From NCBI RefSeq assembly GCF_000622365.1, contig NZ_JASC01000003.1, positions 186,001 through 250,000 on the forward strand: a stretch of 64,000 nucleotides of DNA, in the 5' to 3' direction. A program made the position numbers and the translations under genes. Positions 46,159 to 55,944 of this stretch are shown here, in pieces. The DNA comes from Sulfitobacter noctilucae. Its GTDB lineage: Bacteria > Pseudomonadota > Alphaproteobacteria > Rhodobacterales > Rhodobacteraceae. Numbering within the stretch: the first letter of the stretch is position 1; every line of letters starts with the position of its first letter. The notes under the pieces are model-generated. The model worked only from the letters and a program-made list of their open reading frames with translations, was not told the origin of the DNA and made no database searches.

Positions 46159-48360
46159 TTAGGCGGCCTGCGCCTCGCCGCCGAAACGGTCATAGAAGCT
46201 TTGGTTCTTGGCCGCCATTTCGCGCAGCAGGTCAGGGCATTTGAAACGCTCACCGAATTGCGCTTCAAGCTGGTCACAGCGTTCAGCAGCATAGGGCGTG
46301 CCAATCATGTCGAGCCATGAGAACGGACCGCCGGACCAAGGCGCAAAGCCCCAGCCGAGGATCGCGCCGACGTCGCCCTCGCGGATGTCCATCAACACGC
46401 CTTCTTCCAGCGCACGCACAGCTTCCAGCACCTGCACGAACATCAAACGGTCCTGAACGTCCTGCAGCTCGGGCTGTACTTCGGCTAATGGATATTTGTC
46501 GTGCATGCCTTTCCAGTAGCCCAGACGCTTGCCCTTTTCGTCATAGTCGAAATAGCCTGCCTTGGTTTTGCGGCCCAGACGGCCCTGTTCTTCCAGCCAG
46601 ACAATCAGGTTGTCGGCCTCGGAGCTTGGATAGGCGTTGCCCATTGCAGCCTTGGTCGCCCGCATGATCTTGGTCGCCAGATCGACAGAGGTTTCATCGC
46701 CCAGCTGCACCGGACCCACGGGGAAGCCCAGCATCTGTGCGGCCTGGTCGATGTACCACGGGGCCACACCTTCGGTGATCATGCGGTTTGCTTCGCCGCC
46801 GTAGGGGATGATACAACGGTTCGCGTAGAAGAAACGCGCGTCATTGACCACGATCGGTGTCTTGCGGATCTGGCGCACATAGTCGAGCGCCTTGGCAACC
46901 GCACGGTCGCCGGTTGCCTTGCCTTTGATGATCTCAACCAACGCCATGCGTTCCACAGGGCTGAAGAAGTGGATGCCGATATATTGCTCCTGACGGCTGG
47001 AGGCCTTGGCGAGCTCGGTGATCGGCAGGGTCGAGGTGTTCGAGGCAAAGATGCAATCCTCGGGGATCACCGCTTCGACCTTTTGGGTCATTTCGGCCTT
47101 AACTTTGGGGTCTTCGAACACCGCTTCGATGATCAGATCACATCCTTTGAGCGCGTCCAGATCAGGGGTCGCGTTGATCAGCGCCAATGCGGCTTCTTTC
47201 TTCTCGACGGTGCCTTTCTTGCGGGCGATGCCCTTGTCGAAATAGGCCTCGGCATAGGCTTTGCCCTTATCGGCGGCGGCCTGATCACGGTCGATCAGCA
47301 CCACTTCGATGCCTGCTTGCACCGATACCAGTGCAATGCCCGCACCCATCATGCCGGCCCCCAACACGCCCAGTTTCTTGACCCGTTGATCCGGAATGCC
47401 TTGAGGGCGCACCGCGCCTTTTTCCAGCGCTTCCTTGTTCAGGAACAGCGAACGGATCATGGCAGAAGACGAGGGGTTCATCAGCACGGAGGTGAACCAA
47501 CGGGCCTCGATCTTCAGGGCCGTGTCGAAAGGCACCAGTGCCCCTTCGTAGACTGCCGAGAGCAGGGCTTTGGCAGCAGGAAATGCTCCTTTGGTCTTGC
47601 CGTTAATCATGGCGTTGGCCCCGACGAAGGTCATGAAACCGGCAGGATGGTAGGGGGCACCGCCGGGCATTTTGTATCCCTTGGCGTCCCATGGTTTGAC
47701 CAGATCGGCGTCTTTGGCATTCAGCACCCATTCCTTTGCAGCAGCAACCGGGTCGGCCACCACTTCGTCAATGGTGCCAGCTTTGACAGCGGCGGCAGGG
47801 GCGAGCATTTTGCCTTCAAGCAGCAGCGGTGAGGCCGCCATTGCACCCAGTTTGAAGCTCAGGCGCGTTGTGCCACCGGCGCCGGGAAAGATACCGACGA
47901 GAATTTCGGGCAGGCCGATGCGGGCCTTGGGATTGTCTGCGCAAAAGATGCGGTGCGTGGCCAGAGGCAGCTCAAGGCCGATGCCAGCGGCAGTGCCGGG
48001 CAGGGCGGCTGCGATCGGCTTGCCGCCTTTGTTGGTCTTGGAGTCCATGCCGGCGCGTTCGATCTTGCGCAGCAGGGTATGCATGCGCATCGTGCCCTCA
48101 AATAGGCCCTTTGCCGGATCATCGCCTGCGTCTTCGCGCATTTTTGCCAGCAGGTTCAAGTCCATGCCACCGGCAAAAGAGCCTTCCTTGCCAGAGGTGA
48201 TCACGATGCCTTTAACAGCGTCATCAGCCAAAGCTGCGTCAATGTGGGCGTCCAGTTGCGAAAGTCCGTCAATGGACATCACATTCATGGATTTGCCTTC
48301 GACGTCCCATGTGATGATGGCAACGCCATCGGCGTCTGTTTTCATAGTGAAATCGGTCAT
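46159..48360 (-). CDS. fadJ: Fatty-acid oxidation multifunctional enzyme, alpha subunit
   Basis: A 733-residue fusion of enoyl-CoA hydratase/isomerase (about 1-300) and L-3-hydroxyacyl-CoA dehydrogenase (about 325-720). The dehydrogenase NAD loop is [20 protein letters not shown] and [20 protein letters not shown] is its active-site block. In the hydratase half the oxyanion regions are near [13 protein letters not shown] and [13 protein letters not shown]. It runs steps 2 and 3 of beta-oxidation. Its ATG overlaps the stop of the NTF2-like gene (ATGA) and follows AGGAA. It is the last gene of the cluster. FadJ versus FadB cannot be separated by sequence alone. Confidence 0.93.
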   Translation of the reverse strand: MTDFTMKTDADGVAIITWDVEGKSMNVMSIDGLSQLDAHIDAALADDAVKGIVITSGKEGSFAGGMDLNLLAKMREDAGDDPAKGLFEGTMRMHTLLRKIERAGMDSKTNKGGKPIAAALPGTAAGIGLELPLATHRIFCADNPKARIGLPEILVGIFPGAGGTTRLSFKLGAMAASPLLLEGKMLAPAAAVKAGTIDEVVADPVAAAKEWVLNAKDADLVKPWDAKGYKMPGGAPYHPAGFMTFVGANAMINGKTKGAFPAAKALLSAVYEGALVPFDTALKIEARWFTSVLMNPSSSAMIRSLFLNKEALEKGAVRPQGIPDQRVKKLGVLGAGMMGAGIALVSVQAGIEVVLIDRDQAAADKGKAYAEAYFDKGIARKKGTVEKKEAALALINATPDLDALKGCDLIIEAVFEDPKVKAEMTQKVEAVIPEDCIFASNTSTLPITELAKASSRQEQYIGIHFFSPVERMALVEIIKGKATGDRAVAKALDYVRQIRKTPIVVNDARFFYANRCIIPYGGEANRMITEGVAPWYIDQAAQMLGFPVGPVQLGDETSVDLATKIMRATKAAMGNAYPSSEADNLIVWLEEQGRLGRKTKAGYFDYDEKGKRLGYWKGMHDKYPLAEVQPELQDVQDRLMFVQVLEAVRALEEGVLMDIREGDVGAILGWGFAPWSGGPFSWLDMIGTPYAAERCDQLEAQFGERFKCPDLLREMAAKNQSFYDRFGGEAQAA

Positions 48361-48860
48361 ATCGGGTTCCTTTCCGACTGAATTTTAAGATCAGACACGG
48401 GCGGCTGCCTGTCCACGTGCACGAGGATGCCAAAAGCACCTGCTTTGTTCGCGACCATGTTCAGGCAGCTTGCTTCGCGCCATATTTTGTCTGTACCCCG
48501 CACCAGGCGGAGTTGATTTTGGTAGGGTTCTATCACCCGGTTGGCACCCCGCATGCGGTGGCTGATGTGGGAGCCTGTGATTTCATCGTCGCCGACGAAC
48601 CGCGCGTCTTGTGCAATCCTTACCAGATCCGTGATGCCTTCGGCCGTCAGACAGGTGCGGAAGTCGTGGAACATCTGTTTGGCATCCTCGGCAGTCTTGG
48701 CGATGAAACGGTTGGACATGGTGACAACTTCATGCGGGAAACGCAGGTTCTGGGCAAAATCCTCGAACCGCCCGGCCAACAACGCGCGGGTCAGCGTATC
48801 AAGATGACGCTGATACACCGCGAGCGCTGCGGGATCGGTGCTGTTCGAAGACTGGCTCAT
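48357..48860 (-). CDS. SnoaL/NTF2-like protein, function unknown
   Basis: A 167-residue protein with the outline of a SnoaL-like NTF2 fold ([20 protein letters not shown] and later [23 protein letters not shown]), a cone-shaped fold used by many small isomerases and cofactor-free enzymes. A catalytic set is not evident. It lies between fadA and fadJ, overlapping fadJ by four bases, which suggests a role in acyl-CoA handling, but there is no direct evidence. Confidence 0.7.
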   Translation of the reverse strand: MSQSSNSTDPAALAVYQRHLDTLTRALLAGRFEDFAQNLRFPHEVVTMSNRFIAKTAEDAKQMFHDFRTCLTAEGITDLVRIAQDARFVGDDEITGSHISHRMRGANRVIEPYQNQLRLVRGTDKIWREASCLNMVANKAGAFGILVHVDRQPPVSDLKIQSERNPI

Positions 48861-48871
48861 GCTGTCCGCGC

Positions 48872-50083
48872 TTACATCCGTTCGATGATCGTGGCTGCCC
48901 CCATGCCGGACGCAATGCAGAGCGTTGCAAGGCCGACCTCTTTGTCCTGCCGCTCAAGTTCGTCCAGCAGTGTGCCGATGATCATCGCGCCCGTGGCACC
49001 CAGGGGGTGGCCCATCGCGATGGAGCCACCGTTCACGTTCACCTTGTCATGATCGACGCCGAATTTGTCCATGAACAGCATCACGACTGCGGCAAAGGCT
49101 TCATTGACCTCAAAGAGATCAATGTCACCAATATCCATACCGTTATCGGCGAGGATTTTATTGGTCGCAGGCACGGGACCGGTCAGCATGATGGTCGGGT
49201 CTGTGCCGATCTTGGTGGTTGCACGGATGCGGGCACGCGGCTTCAGGCCATGCTCTTCGCCAAACTCCTTGTTGCCGATCAGCACAGCGGCGGCACCGTC
49301 CACGATACCGGACGAGTTGCCCGCGTGGTGGATGTGATTGATCTTTTCGAGATGCGGATACTTCAGCCGCGCTACGGCATCAAAGCCGGGCATGACCTCG
49401 CCCATCTGCTGGAAAGCAGGATTGAGCGCACCCAGCGACTGCATGTCGGTCTGCGGGCGCATGTATTCGTCGTGATCCAGAATGCTCAGCCCATTCTGGT
49501 CGCGGATGGTGATGACGGAGCTTTTGAACCGGCCCTCGTCCCATGCCTTTTGTGCGCGCTGTTGAGAGGCGACAGCAAGCTGGTCCGCATCGTCGCGGCT
49601 GTAGCCGTATTCGGTGGCGATGATGTCGGCGGAGATGCCTTGCGGTACAAAATACTGCTCCATCGCGAGGGTCGGATCGACCGCAATCGCGGCCCCATCG
49701 CTACCCATTGCCACGCGGCCCATCATCTCGACGCCACCGGCGATGTAGGCTTTGCCGGCACCACCTTTTACCTGGTTGGCGGCCAGATTGACGGCTTCCA
49801 TGCCCGAGGCACAAAAGCGGTTGATGGCAAGTCCGGGAATACGCTCATCCAGATCAGAGGCGAGAACAGCGGAACGGGCCAGACAGCCGCCCTGTTCCAT
49901 CACTTGTGTGACGTTGCCCCAGATCACGTCCTCGACGGCATGACCTTCGAGGTTGTTGCGGTCTTTCAAAGCGTTCAGGGTTTGCGACGACAAACGCAGG
50001 GCAGTCACTTCGTGCAGCGCACCATCCTTGCGGCCTTTGCCACGTGGGGTGCGGATTGCGTCATAGATATAGGCTTCGGTCAT
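48872..50083 (-). CDS. fadA: Acetyl-CoA acyltransferase (thiolase)
   Basis: Thiolytically cleaves 3-ketoacyl-CoA in the last beta-oxidation step. The 403-residue protein has the acyl-enzyme Cys in [16 protein letters not shown] (about C91), the [15 protein letters not shown] block, the [16 protein letters not shown] active-site His and the C-terminal [10 protein letters not shown] cysteine. The ATG 50083 follows AAAGGAG by eight bases. It sits in the cluster with fadJ, the dehydrogenases and a glutathione transferase. Some paralogues act as beta-ketoadipyl-CoA thiolases; context favours FadA. Confidence 0.93.
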   Translation of the reverse strand: MTEAYIYDAIRTPRGKGRKDGALHEVTALRLSSQTLNALKDRNNLEGHAVEDVIWGNVTQVMEQGGCLARSAVLASDLDERIPGLAINRFCASGMEAVNLAANQVKGGAGKAYIAGGVEMMGRVAMGSDGAAIAVDPTLAMEQYFVPQGISADIIATEYGYSRDDADQLAVASQQRAQKAWDEGRFKSSVITIRDQNGLSILDHDEYMRPQTDMQSLGALNPAFQQMGEVMPGFDAVARLKYPHLEKINHIHHAGNSSGIVDGAAAVLIGNKEFGEEHGLKPRARIRATTKIGTDPTIMLTGPVPATNKILADNGMDIGDIDLFEVNEAFAAVVMLFMDKFGVDHDKVNVNGGSIAMGHPLGATGAMIIGTLLDELERQDKEVGLATLCIASGMGAATIIERM

Positions 50084-50108
50084 GGAGGATCTCCTTTGGA
50101 AGGGTTGT

Positions 50109-50747
50109 TCAGGCGCGGTCAGCGGGGCTGCCGGGCATCAAATCATAGGGGGCTTTCCAGCCCGGTGTGTCGGACAGACGCGTGAGCCACGCGTCGATGT
50201 TGGGCCATTCGCTTCGGTCGAAACCAAAAGGTTCAGGGTAATAAAGGTAGCCGCAGCAGGTCATATCGGCGTTTGTCAGGCTGTCCCCGACAATCCAGTT
50301 CCGTCCCGCGAGGTGGTCGTCCAGCACAGCGTAGGTGCCTTTGAGGCGGGCCAGATGAAAGCCGATGACCTCTTTGGGTTGTTTGTCTTCGGGCAGGAAA
50401 TTCATCAGGAACCGCGTAACGCCCGCCATGGAGCTGAGCTTGTGGTTGTCCCAGAGCACCCAGCGCAGAATCTCGCGACGTTCCTCGGCGTTCCGGCCGC
50501 CATGCTTGCCGGACTTCTCGGAGACGTAGTCTTGAATGATACCGGACTGCGTGAGTTTTACGTCGCCGTCGATCATCACCGGCGCTTCGCCCATGATATT
50601 CAAGTTGCTCTTGAATTCAGCAGTACGGCCCGCGCCGTTGAAAAAGTCGATCTTGACCGGTTCCCAGTCCAGCCCGGAAAGTTCCAACGCCAATGCGGCC
50701 TTGTAGGAATGGCCGGATTCGCCGAAGCAATGTAGTTTGATGGTCAT
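50109..50747 (-). CDS. Glutathione S-transferase family protein
   Basis: A 212-residue protein with an N-terminal thioredoxin-like domain (CFGESGHSYKAALALELSGL; GEAPVMIDGDVKLTQSGIIQDYV contains the cis-Pro and Ser-Gly glutathione site) and a helical C-terminal domain. The Ser near GESGHSYK is the likely glutathione-activating residue. It may detoxify reactive acyl species, given its place in the beta-oxidation cluster. I chose ATG 50747, preceded by AAGGA; the frame is open to 50822 but without a fitting start. Confidence 0.88.
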   Translation of the reverse strand: MTIKLHCFGESGHSYKAALALELSGLDWEPVKIDFFNGAGRTAEFKSNLNIMGEAPVMIDGDVKLTQSGIIQDYVSEKSGKHGGRNAEERREILRWVLWDNHKLSSMAGVTRFLMNFLPEDKQPKEVIGFHLARLKGTYAVLDDHLAGRNWIVGDSLTNADMTCCGYLYYPEPFGFDRSEWPNIDAWLTRLSDTPGWKAPYDLMPGSPADRA

Positions 50748-50774
50748 GGGTCGGTCCTTGCTGTTGCTGGTGTG

Positions 50775-50840
50775 TCGGGTATTTTTAAAAAGGTGAAATG
50801 GGGCGATGCACCCTGTCTTCACCCTTTTTCAAATATCCGA
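50775..50840. repeat. 23-bp inverted repeat between GST and acyl-CoA dehydrogenase genes
   Basis: Two 23-base arms (50775-50797 and 50818-50840), beginning TCGGGTATTTTTAAAAAGG and ending with the near complement CTTTTTCAAATATCCGA, with a 20-base loop. A few mismatches interrupt the stem. It resembles the TCGGATATTTGAAAAA type of intergenic palindrome seen in many Rhodobacteraceae. It may slow transcription or shield mRNA ends inside the cluster. Confidence 0.7.
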
Positions 50841-50865
50841 CGCTGTCTTTTGCGGCAGGCGCGCG

Positions 50866-52023
50866 TCACAAGTTGCGCGCAATCAGTTCCTTCATAATTT
50901 CGTTGGTGCCGCCGTAGATGCGCTGGACGCGGGCGTCGGTCCACATTTCGGCGATGGCATATTCTTGCATAAACCCGTAGCCGCCATGCAGCTGCAAGCA
51001 TTCGTCCAATACTTCGCCCTGGGTATCCGTCAGCCAGTATTTGGCCATTGCGGCGCGGTCTACGGTCAGTTCGCCGCGCAGGTGTTCGGCCATGCATTGA
51101 TCAAGGAAAGCGCGGGCCACGGCGGTTTTGGTTTTGCATTCCGCCAGCTTGAAGCGGGTGTTCTGGAATTGGGTCAGCGGGCCGCCGAAGGCTTCGCGTT
51201 CTTTGCAGTATTTGATGGTGCGTTCGACGGCCCCTTCCATCGCACCCACGGCTTCGCAGGCGATGATCAGACGTTCTTGCGGCAATTGCTGCATCATCTG
51301 GTAGAAGCCCTGGCCTTCCTGCTGGCCGAGAATGTTTTCAGGCGGAATTTCCACGTTGTCAAAGAACAGCTCTGACGTGTCTGAGGCGTGTTTGCCGATC
51401 TTGTCGAGGTTGCGGCCCCGCTGAAAGCCTGCAGCCCCATCGGTTTCCACAACCACCAAAGACACGCCTTTGGAGCCTTCCTCGGGGTTTGTCTTGGCCG
51501 CTACGATGATCAGATTGGCGTGTTGGCCGTTGGTGATAAAGGTTTTCTGCCCCGACAGGCGGTAGGCATTGCCCTCACGCACGGCCTTGGTCTTGATCGC
51601 CTGCACATCCGATCCGGTAGAGGGTTCGGTCATTGCCAAAGCGCCGACCATTTCACCCGACGCCATCTTGGGCAGCCAGCGTTTTTTCTGATCTTCAGTG
51701 CCATAGGCCAGAACGTAATGCGCGACGATGCCGGAATGGATGTTGTTGCCCCAGCTGGCCAGATTGGCGCGTGCGCTTTCGATAAAGATCGCGGCGTCGT
51801 GCCCGAAATCACCACCCGCGCCGCCGTATTCCTCGGGGATCGACGCGCAAAGCAGACCGAGCGCACCGGCCTCTTGCCATATGTCGCGGTCCATTTCCGA
51901 CTGATTGCGCCATTTCTCGAACTTGGGAGCCCATTCGGTGTTGATGAAATTCGCCGTCATCTCGGCAAGCATCTGGTGCTCTTCGGTCATCCAGATGGAT
52001 TTTGGCGTGGTCATGTCTTTCAT
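50866..52023 (-). CDS. Acyl-CoA dehydrogenase
   Basis: A 385-residue FAD enzyme oxidising acyl-CoA to trans-2-enoyl-CoA. The signatures [19 protein letters not shown] and [20 protein letters not shown] (near C terminus) are typical, and the catalytic Glu is expected in the [12 protein letters not shown] block. I chose ATG 52023 because GGGGGAGGA precedes it; an ATG at 52038 is too near that site. It opens a pair with a 70-residue protein and a longer DmdC-type dehydrogenase upstream. Chain-length preference cannot be read. Confidence 0.92.
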   Translation of the reverse strand: MKDMTTPKSIWMTEEHQMLAEMTANFINTEWAPKFEKWRNQSEMDRDIWQEAGALGLLCASIPEEYGGAGGDFGHDAAIFIESARANLASWGNNIHSGIVAHYVLAYGTEDQKKRWLPKMASGEMVGALAMTEPSTGSDVQAIKTKAVREGNAYRLSGQKTFITNGQHANLIIVAAKTNPEEGSKGVSLVVVETDGAAGFQRGRNLDKIGKHASDTSELFFDNVEIPPENILGQQEGQGFYQMMQQLPQERLIIACEAVGAMEGAVERTIKYCKEREAFGGPLTQFQNTRFKLAECKTKTAVARAFLDQCMAEHLRGELTVDRAAMAKYWLTDTQGEVLDECLQLHGGYGFMQEYAIAEMWTDARVQRIYGGTNEIMKELIARNL

Positions 52024-52044
52024 CGTGTCCTCCCCCAAGGTCGC

Positions 52045-52257
52045 TTAACGTTTCCGGTCTTCCAACTCGGCGTTGAACAACCTGAGCCTTGCGGTCAGGT
52101 TTTCCTCGTTCATCACCGACCCGAAATTCTCGAACAGAAAGGACAGGGCCTCACCTTCGTCCAGCCCTGCTTCGGCGCTAAATCTCTTCAAGGCGCGGTA
52201 GCCGTCTTCGGTCATGGCGACGGGAAAGCGGCGGGTCAGGCGAAAGCGTTTGGGCAC
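52045..52257 (-). CDS. 70-residue basic protein, possibly ribbon-helix-helix
   Basis: MPKRFRLTRRFPVAMTEDGY begins a compact protein with a beta-strand (RFPVAM) and two helices (TEDGYRALKRFSAEAG, LDEGEALSFLFENFG), the order of a ribbon-helix-helix DNA-binding domain. The match is only by pattern. It lies between two acyl-CoA dehydrogenase genes, 21 bases from the second, so it is probably part of the operon. A regulatory role in fatty-acid metabolism would follow if it binds DNA. Confidence 0.6.
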   Translation of the reverse strand: MPKRFRLTRRFPVAMTEDGYRALKRFSAEAGLDEGEALSFLFENFGSVMNEENLTARLRLFNAELEDRKR

Positions 52258-52305
52258 AAGTCTCTCCGGATTGAGCGGGGCGGGGCAGGCCCCGCCACCC
52301 CCAGC

Positions 52306-54087
52306 TTAGAAGTTTGCCGCGTCCAGCGCCATCACTGTGTCGGCACCCGATTGGATGCGCGTCAGGTGCAGCGCCGTGGCAGGCAGTTGGCGTGCCATAT
52401 AGTAGCGGCCTGTGGTCAGTTTGGTCTCGTAGAACACCGCGTCAGAGGTGCCAGCGTCAAGCGCGGTTTTTGCCGCCAGACCCATCTTGGCCCACATCAG
52501 GCCAAGGCAGACCTGGCCAAACATATGCATGAAGTCATTCGACCCCGCCAAAGCATGGTTCGGATTTTTCATCCCGTTCTGCATGAAGTACATGCCAGCC
52601 GCTTGCAAATCCTTGCTGGCGGCTTTCAGCGGTTCCATGAAGTCCTTGTCGAATGCCGCATCCGCGCCTCCGTTGTCCTTGATGAAGGATTTGACCAGAT
52701 CAAAGAAGGCCATAACGTGCTTGCCGCCATCCTGAGCCAGCTTCCGACCCACCAGATCAAGTGCCTGAACGCCGTTTGCACCTTCGTAGATCATGGCGAT
52801 ACGTGCGTCGCGGGTGAACTGGGACATGCCCCATTCTTCAATATAGCCGTGGCCACCGTAGACCTGCTGAGCCTTTACGGTCATGTCATAGCCGACATCG
52901 GTCAGGAACCCTTTGATCACCGGCGTCAGCAACGACACCAGACCATCAGCATCCTTGTCACCCGAGCGGTGAGCCGCGTCGATCATGGTGGCACCCCAGA
53001 GGATAAACGCACGTGCGCCTTCGACAAAGGATTTCTGTTCCATCAAAGAACGGCGGATATCGGGATGCACAATCAGCGGATCGGCTGGTTTGTCGGGGGC
53101 TTCGGCTCCGGTGACAGCGCGGCCCTGCAAGCGGTCCTTCGCATATTCCAACGCGTTCTGATACGCGACGTCGGCCTGAGCCAGACCCTGCATGCCGACA
53201 CCCAGACGGGCTTCGTTCATCATGGTGAACATGGCGCGCATGCCTTTGTGCTCTTCGCCCAGAAGGAAGCCGGTGGCTTCATCGTAGTTCATCACGCATG
53301 TAGAGTTGCCGTGGATACCCATCTTGTCCTCGATGGAGCCGACAGTCGCGCCGTTACGCTCGCCCAACGAGCCGTCTTCGTTCACGTTGAACTTGGGCAC
53401 GATGAACAGAGACACGCCCTTGATGCCTTCGGGGCCGCCTTCGATCTTGGCCAGCACCAGATGGATGATGTTGTCGGCCATGTCATGCTCACCCGAAGAA
53501 ATGAAGATTTTCTGACCGGTGATCTTGTAGCTGCCATCCGGCTGAGGCGCGGCTTTGGTGCGCATCATGCCCAGATCGGTGCCGCAATGCGGCTCTGTCA
53601 GGTTCATGGTGCCGGTCCAGTCACAAGAGACCATCTTGGGCAGGAAGGTATCTTTCTGCTGGTCGGTCCCATGTGCAAGGATCGCCGATGCCGCACCGTG
53701 GGTCAGACCCTGATACATGGTAAAGGCCTGGTTTGCCGCCGAAAACATCTCTCCTACGGCTGAGCCGATAACCTGCGGCATGTTCTGCCCGCCATATTGC
53801 TCTGGCATGTCCAGACCGGGCCAGCCGCCTTCTTTCACTTTCTCAAAAGCGTCCTTGAATCCGGTGGGCGTGTAGACCACGCCATTCTCCAGACGGCAGC
53901 CTTCGGTGTCACCGATCACGTTCAGGGGGGCGATGACCTCGGATGTCAGCTTGCCCGCTTCTTCAAGGATGGCAGACGTGAAATCGGGTTCCAGATCATC
54001 ATAACCGGGCGTCTTGGCTTCGGAGATTTTCAGAACGTCGTGCAGTACGAACTGCATATCCCTCGTGGGTGCTGTATAAGATGGCAT
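52306..54087 (-). CDS. Acyl-CoA dehydrogenase, DmdC-like
   Basis: A 593-residue dehydrogenase of the longer group with a C-terminal extension (DUF-type domain after residue about 460). The FAD motifs [17 protein letters not shown] and [16 protein letters not shown] are conserved. It is of the same length and general pattern as DmdC, the methylmercaptopropionyl-CoA dehydrogenase of DMSP degradation in roseobacters. Several DmdC paralogues occur per genome and many act on ordinary acyl-CoAs, so the substrate is not decided. The ATG 54087 follows GGGAGAG. Confidence 0.88.
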   Translation of the reverse strand: MPSYTAPTRDMQFVLHDVLKISEAKTPGYDDLEPDFTSAILEEAGKLTSEVIAPLNVIGDTEGCRLENGVVYTPTGFKDAFEKVKEGGWPGLDMPEQYGGQNMPQVIGSAVGEMFSAANQAFTMYQGLTHGAASAILAHGTDQQKDTFLPKMVSCDWTGTMNLTEPHCGTDLGMMRTKAAPQPDGSYKITGQKIFISSGEHDMADNIIHLVLAKIEGGPEGIKGVSLFIVPKFNVNEDGSLGERNGATVGSIEDKMGIHGNSTCVMNYDEATGFLLGEEHKGMRAMFTMMNEARLGVGMQGLAQADVAYQNALEYAKDRLQGRAVTGAEAPDKPADPLIVHPDIRRSLMEQKSFVEGARAFILWGATMIDAAHRSGDKDADGLVSLLTPVIKGFLTDVGYDMTVKAQQVYGGHGYIEEWGMSQFTRDARIAMIYEGANGVQALDLVGRKLAQDGGKHVMAFFDLVKSFIKDNGGADAAFDKDFMEPLKAASKDLQAAGMYFMQNGMKNPNHALAGSNDFMHMFGQVCLGLMWAKMGLAAKTALDAGTSDAVFYETKLTTGRYYMARQLPATALHLTRIQSGADTVMALDAANF

Positions 54088-54130
54088 GGTGGCTCTCCCT
54101 GATGGTGTGTCGGTGGACGTGCGGCGGGGT

Positions 54131-54532
54131 TTATTCAGCAGCAGTCCGTGTTTGCTTCATGGAGGCAATCATCTTTTCCCCCCATTTGAGTTGTTCTTTC
54201 AGATCATCAATGGCCGCATCCATTTCCTGACGCTGGGATTCAAGATCGGCCAGGCGGTCGCGGGCGATGTCATAGGCGCGGGTGATCTGGGTCTGTTGCT
54301 GGTCACCCTTATGATAAAGGTCGAGCAACTGCCGAATTTCCTCGAGGCTGAAGCCAAAGCGCTTGCCGCGCAGGATCAGCTTGAGCCGCGCGCGGTCGCG
54401 CTTGGTGAACAGACGCTTCTGGCCCTGACGCTCTGGAAACAGGAGCTCCTTAGCTTCGTAGAACCGCAAAGTGCGGGGCGTTACTTCGAATGCGTCGCAC
54501 ATTTGGCGGATCGTCATCATATCGGTCGTCAT
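54131..54532 (-). CDS. MerR-family regulator of fatty-acid degradation type
   Basis: A 133-residue regulator. The N-terminal winged helix-turn-helix has [20 protein letters not shown] and the dimerisation coiled coil follows ([19 protein letters not shown]). Proteins of this kind (LiuR/PsrA-like roles) sense acyl-CoA or branched-chain intermediates and repress degradation genes. It heads the eight-gene cluster running down to fadJ. A matching palindromic operator lies upstream (54615-54629). The start is uncertain; ATGs at 54532, 54520 and 54517 are all possible. Confidence 0.87.
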   Translation of the reverse strand: MTTDMMTIRQMCDAFEVTPRTLRFYEAKELLFPERQGQKRLFTKRDRARLKLILRGKRFGFSLEEIRQLLDLYHKGDQQQTQITRAYDIARDRLADLESQRQEMDAAIDDLKEQLKWGEKMIASMKQTRTAAE

Positions 54533-54854
54533 CTCTCATACTCTCATCAAATGGATACAACAGCTGTGTTTCTGACGCCGATGTGTGATGCTTGAAGCCG
54601 CCATACAATACCTGTTCACGTTGACGTAACTGGGACGTCACGTCACATTCAAAGTTGACGTAGCGGATGCGAAGGTAACGCAGTCGTAGTGGTTCGGAAT
54701 GGCTTGGTGCCATGTCGTTTAGGACCGGACGATTAAGGAAACATGCTGCGCTGCGCATAATCATTTCTATTTGAGCGTGAAACGCTGGGCGCTTGTAGGA
54801 TGGTGCGTTAGAAAAGTTGCAGCAGGGCGGAATCATCGGCATCAAGGAGGCGCA
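54533..54854. other. Divergent control region of the MerR cluster and LuxR gene
   Basis: No gene is evident. It holds the operator at 54615-54629, two further ACGT-containing elements (GACGTCACGTCA at 54634-54645 and TTGACGTA at 54654-54661) and the upstream region of the LuxR gene. It serves both divergent genes. Confidence 0.55.
54615..54629. promoter_or_regulatory. Palindromic ACGT operator, MerR fatty-acid type
   Basis: TTCACGTTGACGTAA fits the pattern TTnACGTnnACGTnAA that I recall for LiuR-type MerR regulators. Two further ACGT motifs lie 5 to 35 bases away. It is in the promoter region of the merR gene at 54131. Confidence 0.55.
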
Positions 54855-55595
54855 ATGGCACAGAAATTGTCGATTGAGTATTTCGTCACCATGTGTGGTG
54901 GGGTGACACGGCTGGCAGATTTGTGGTCGCTCAGCACAGAGTATCTTGGGTCGCAGGGCATCAGGATCGTCGACTACAATACAACTGAGCGGGTACGGCA
55001 GGGCACTCATTTCTCACACATCGTGCAAAAAGGGTTCCCGGATGCCTGGGTCAAGCACTACGTTATGGAAAGATTGCGCCGGTTTGATCCGATCCCCAAA
55101 ACCGCTATGCGGTTACAGCGCCCGTTCCTGTGGTCACAGACCGGAAGCTTCTGGGCATTGCGCCCCGAGCAGCAGGACTTTTTAGAAGAGCGCGCACGAA
55201 ACGTACCCGGCGACGGTCTGGTGATCCCGGTGTACGGCCCCAATATGTTGAACGCCTGCGTTGGTTTCGGGTTCGGAGATCGGGTCCCTGACCTGTCGGA
55301 CCGCGAGATTTTCAATTTTCAGACTGTCGCGCAGATGGGGCATCTGCGCTACTGCGAAATCACACGGGAGCGCCGGCAAAAGACAGACCTTTCTCCGCGC
55401 GAGATTGATGTGCTGCGCTGGATTGTGCGCGGCAAAAGCAATTCTGTCATAGCGGAAATATTGGGCATCTCGCGGCATACTGTGGACACAATGACCCGGC
55501 GGATGTTTGATAAACTGCATGTACACGACCGGACGTCTGCCGCGGTGCTTGCCATGGGGTCGGGTTTGATCGACAGACCGATAGATACCGATTGA
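54855..55595 (+). CDS. LuxR-family regulator with autoinducer-binding-like domain
   Basis: A 246-residue regulator. Residues about 20-165 look like an acyl-homoserine-lactone-binding domain (RRFDPIPKTAMRL contains the usual Asp-Pro), and the C-terminal helix-turn-helix is LSPREIDVLRWIVRGKSNSV, then ISRHTVDTMTRRMFDKLHV. No luxI synthase is in the window, so it is a solo by context. The ATG at 54855 follows AAGGAGG. It is divergent from the MerR regulator and may respond to external or endogenous acyl signals; the ligand is not known. Confidence 0.88.
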   Translation: MAQKLSIEYFVTMCGGVTRLADLWSLSTEYLGSQGIRIVDYNTTERVRQGTHFSHIVQKGFPDAWVKHYVMERLRRFDPIPKTAMRLQRPFLWSQTGSFWALRPEQQDFLEERARNVPGDGLVIPVYGPNMLNACVGFGFGDRVPDLSDREIFNFQTVAQMGHLRYCEITRERRQKTDLSPREIDVLRWIVRGKSNSVIAEILGISRHTVDTMTRRMFDKLHVHDRTSAAVLAMGSGLIDRPIDTD

Positions 55596-55713
55596 TCGGG
55601 ACATTTCCGGTCCGGGTCAGATGTGGCGCAGTTGCGTGACATGCCACAGTGCGATTTGTGGAGTAGGTCGCTGCGAATTCTCTCCCATTCCTAGTTTTTC
55701 CAGAAAGCGCGTC

Positions 55714-55926
55714 ATGCCCCAACACTTCTATGGTCCCGATCCGTCGGATGCAGCGCGGCTTCGTGCGCTTGCTGACCTGCGTCAGGCGACAGCGCTGGTC
55801 GAGACAGCGGCCTTTGATCTGGCCGAGCGTATTCCCAGCCATCTGGTTGCCGATTTGATGATGGCCGCCGCCCAGATCGACCGGCTGGCGGCCAAGATCA
55901 GCCCGACATCCGGACATACAAACTAG
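55714..55926 (+). CDS. Small helical protein, 70 residues, unknown
   Basis: MPQHFYGPDPSDAARLRALA opens a 70-residue protein with an Ala/Leu-rich helical middle (DLRQATALVETAAFDLAERI). There is no signal peptide and no recognised motif. The ribosome binding site is weak (GAAAGCG). It lies 118 bases after the LuxR gene and converges on the second MerR gene. Kept because the frame is closed and the composition is protein-like. Confidence 0.5.
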   Translation: MPQHFYGPDPSDAARLRALADLRQATALVETAAFDLAERIPSHLVADLMMAAAQIDRLAAKISPTSGHTN

Positions 55927-55944
55927 GCTCTCGCAGTCCGCGCG

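Noticed and set aside
46501-47832. A 443-codon plus-strand frame opposite fadJ
   Set aside because: Explained by codon composition of fadJ on the minus strand.
51388-53763. A 791-codon open frame on the plus strand
   Set aside because: It lies wholly opposite two acyl-CoA dehydrogenase genes with full family signatures. Long antisense frames are common in GC-rich DNA, and its translation shows no domain.
54559-54566. ACAGCTGT palindrome as a lux box
   Set aside because: Eight bases are too short, and no longer symmetry surrounds it.
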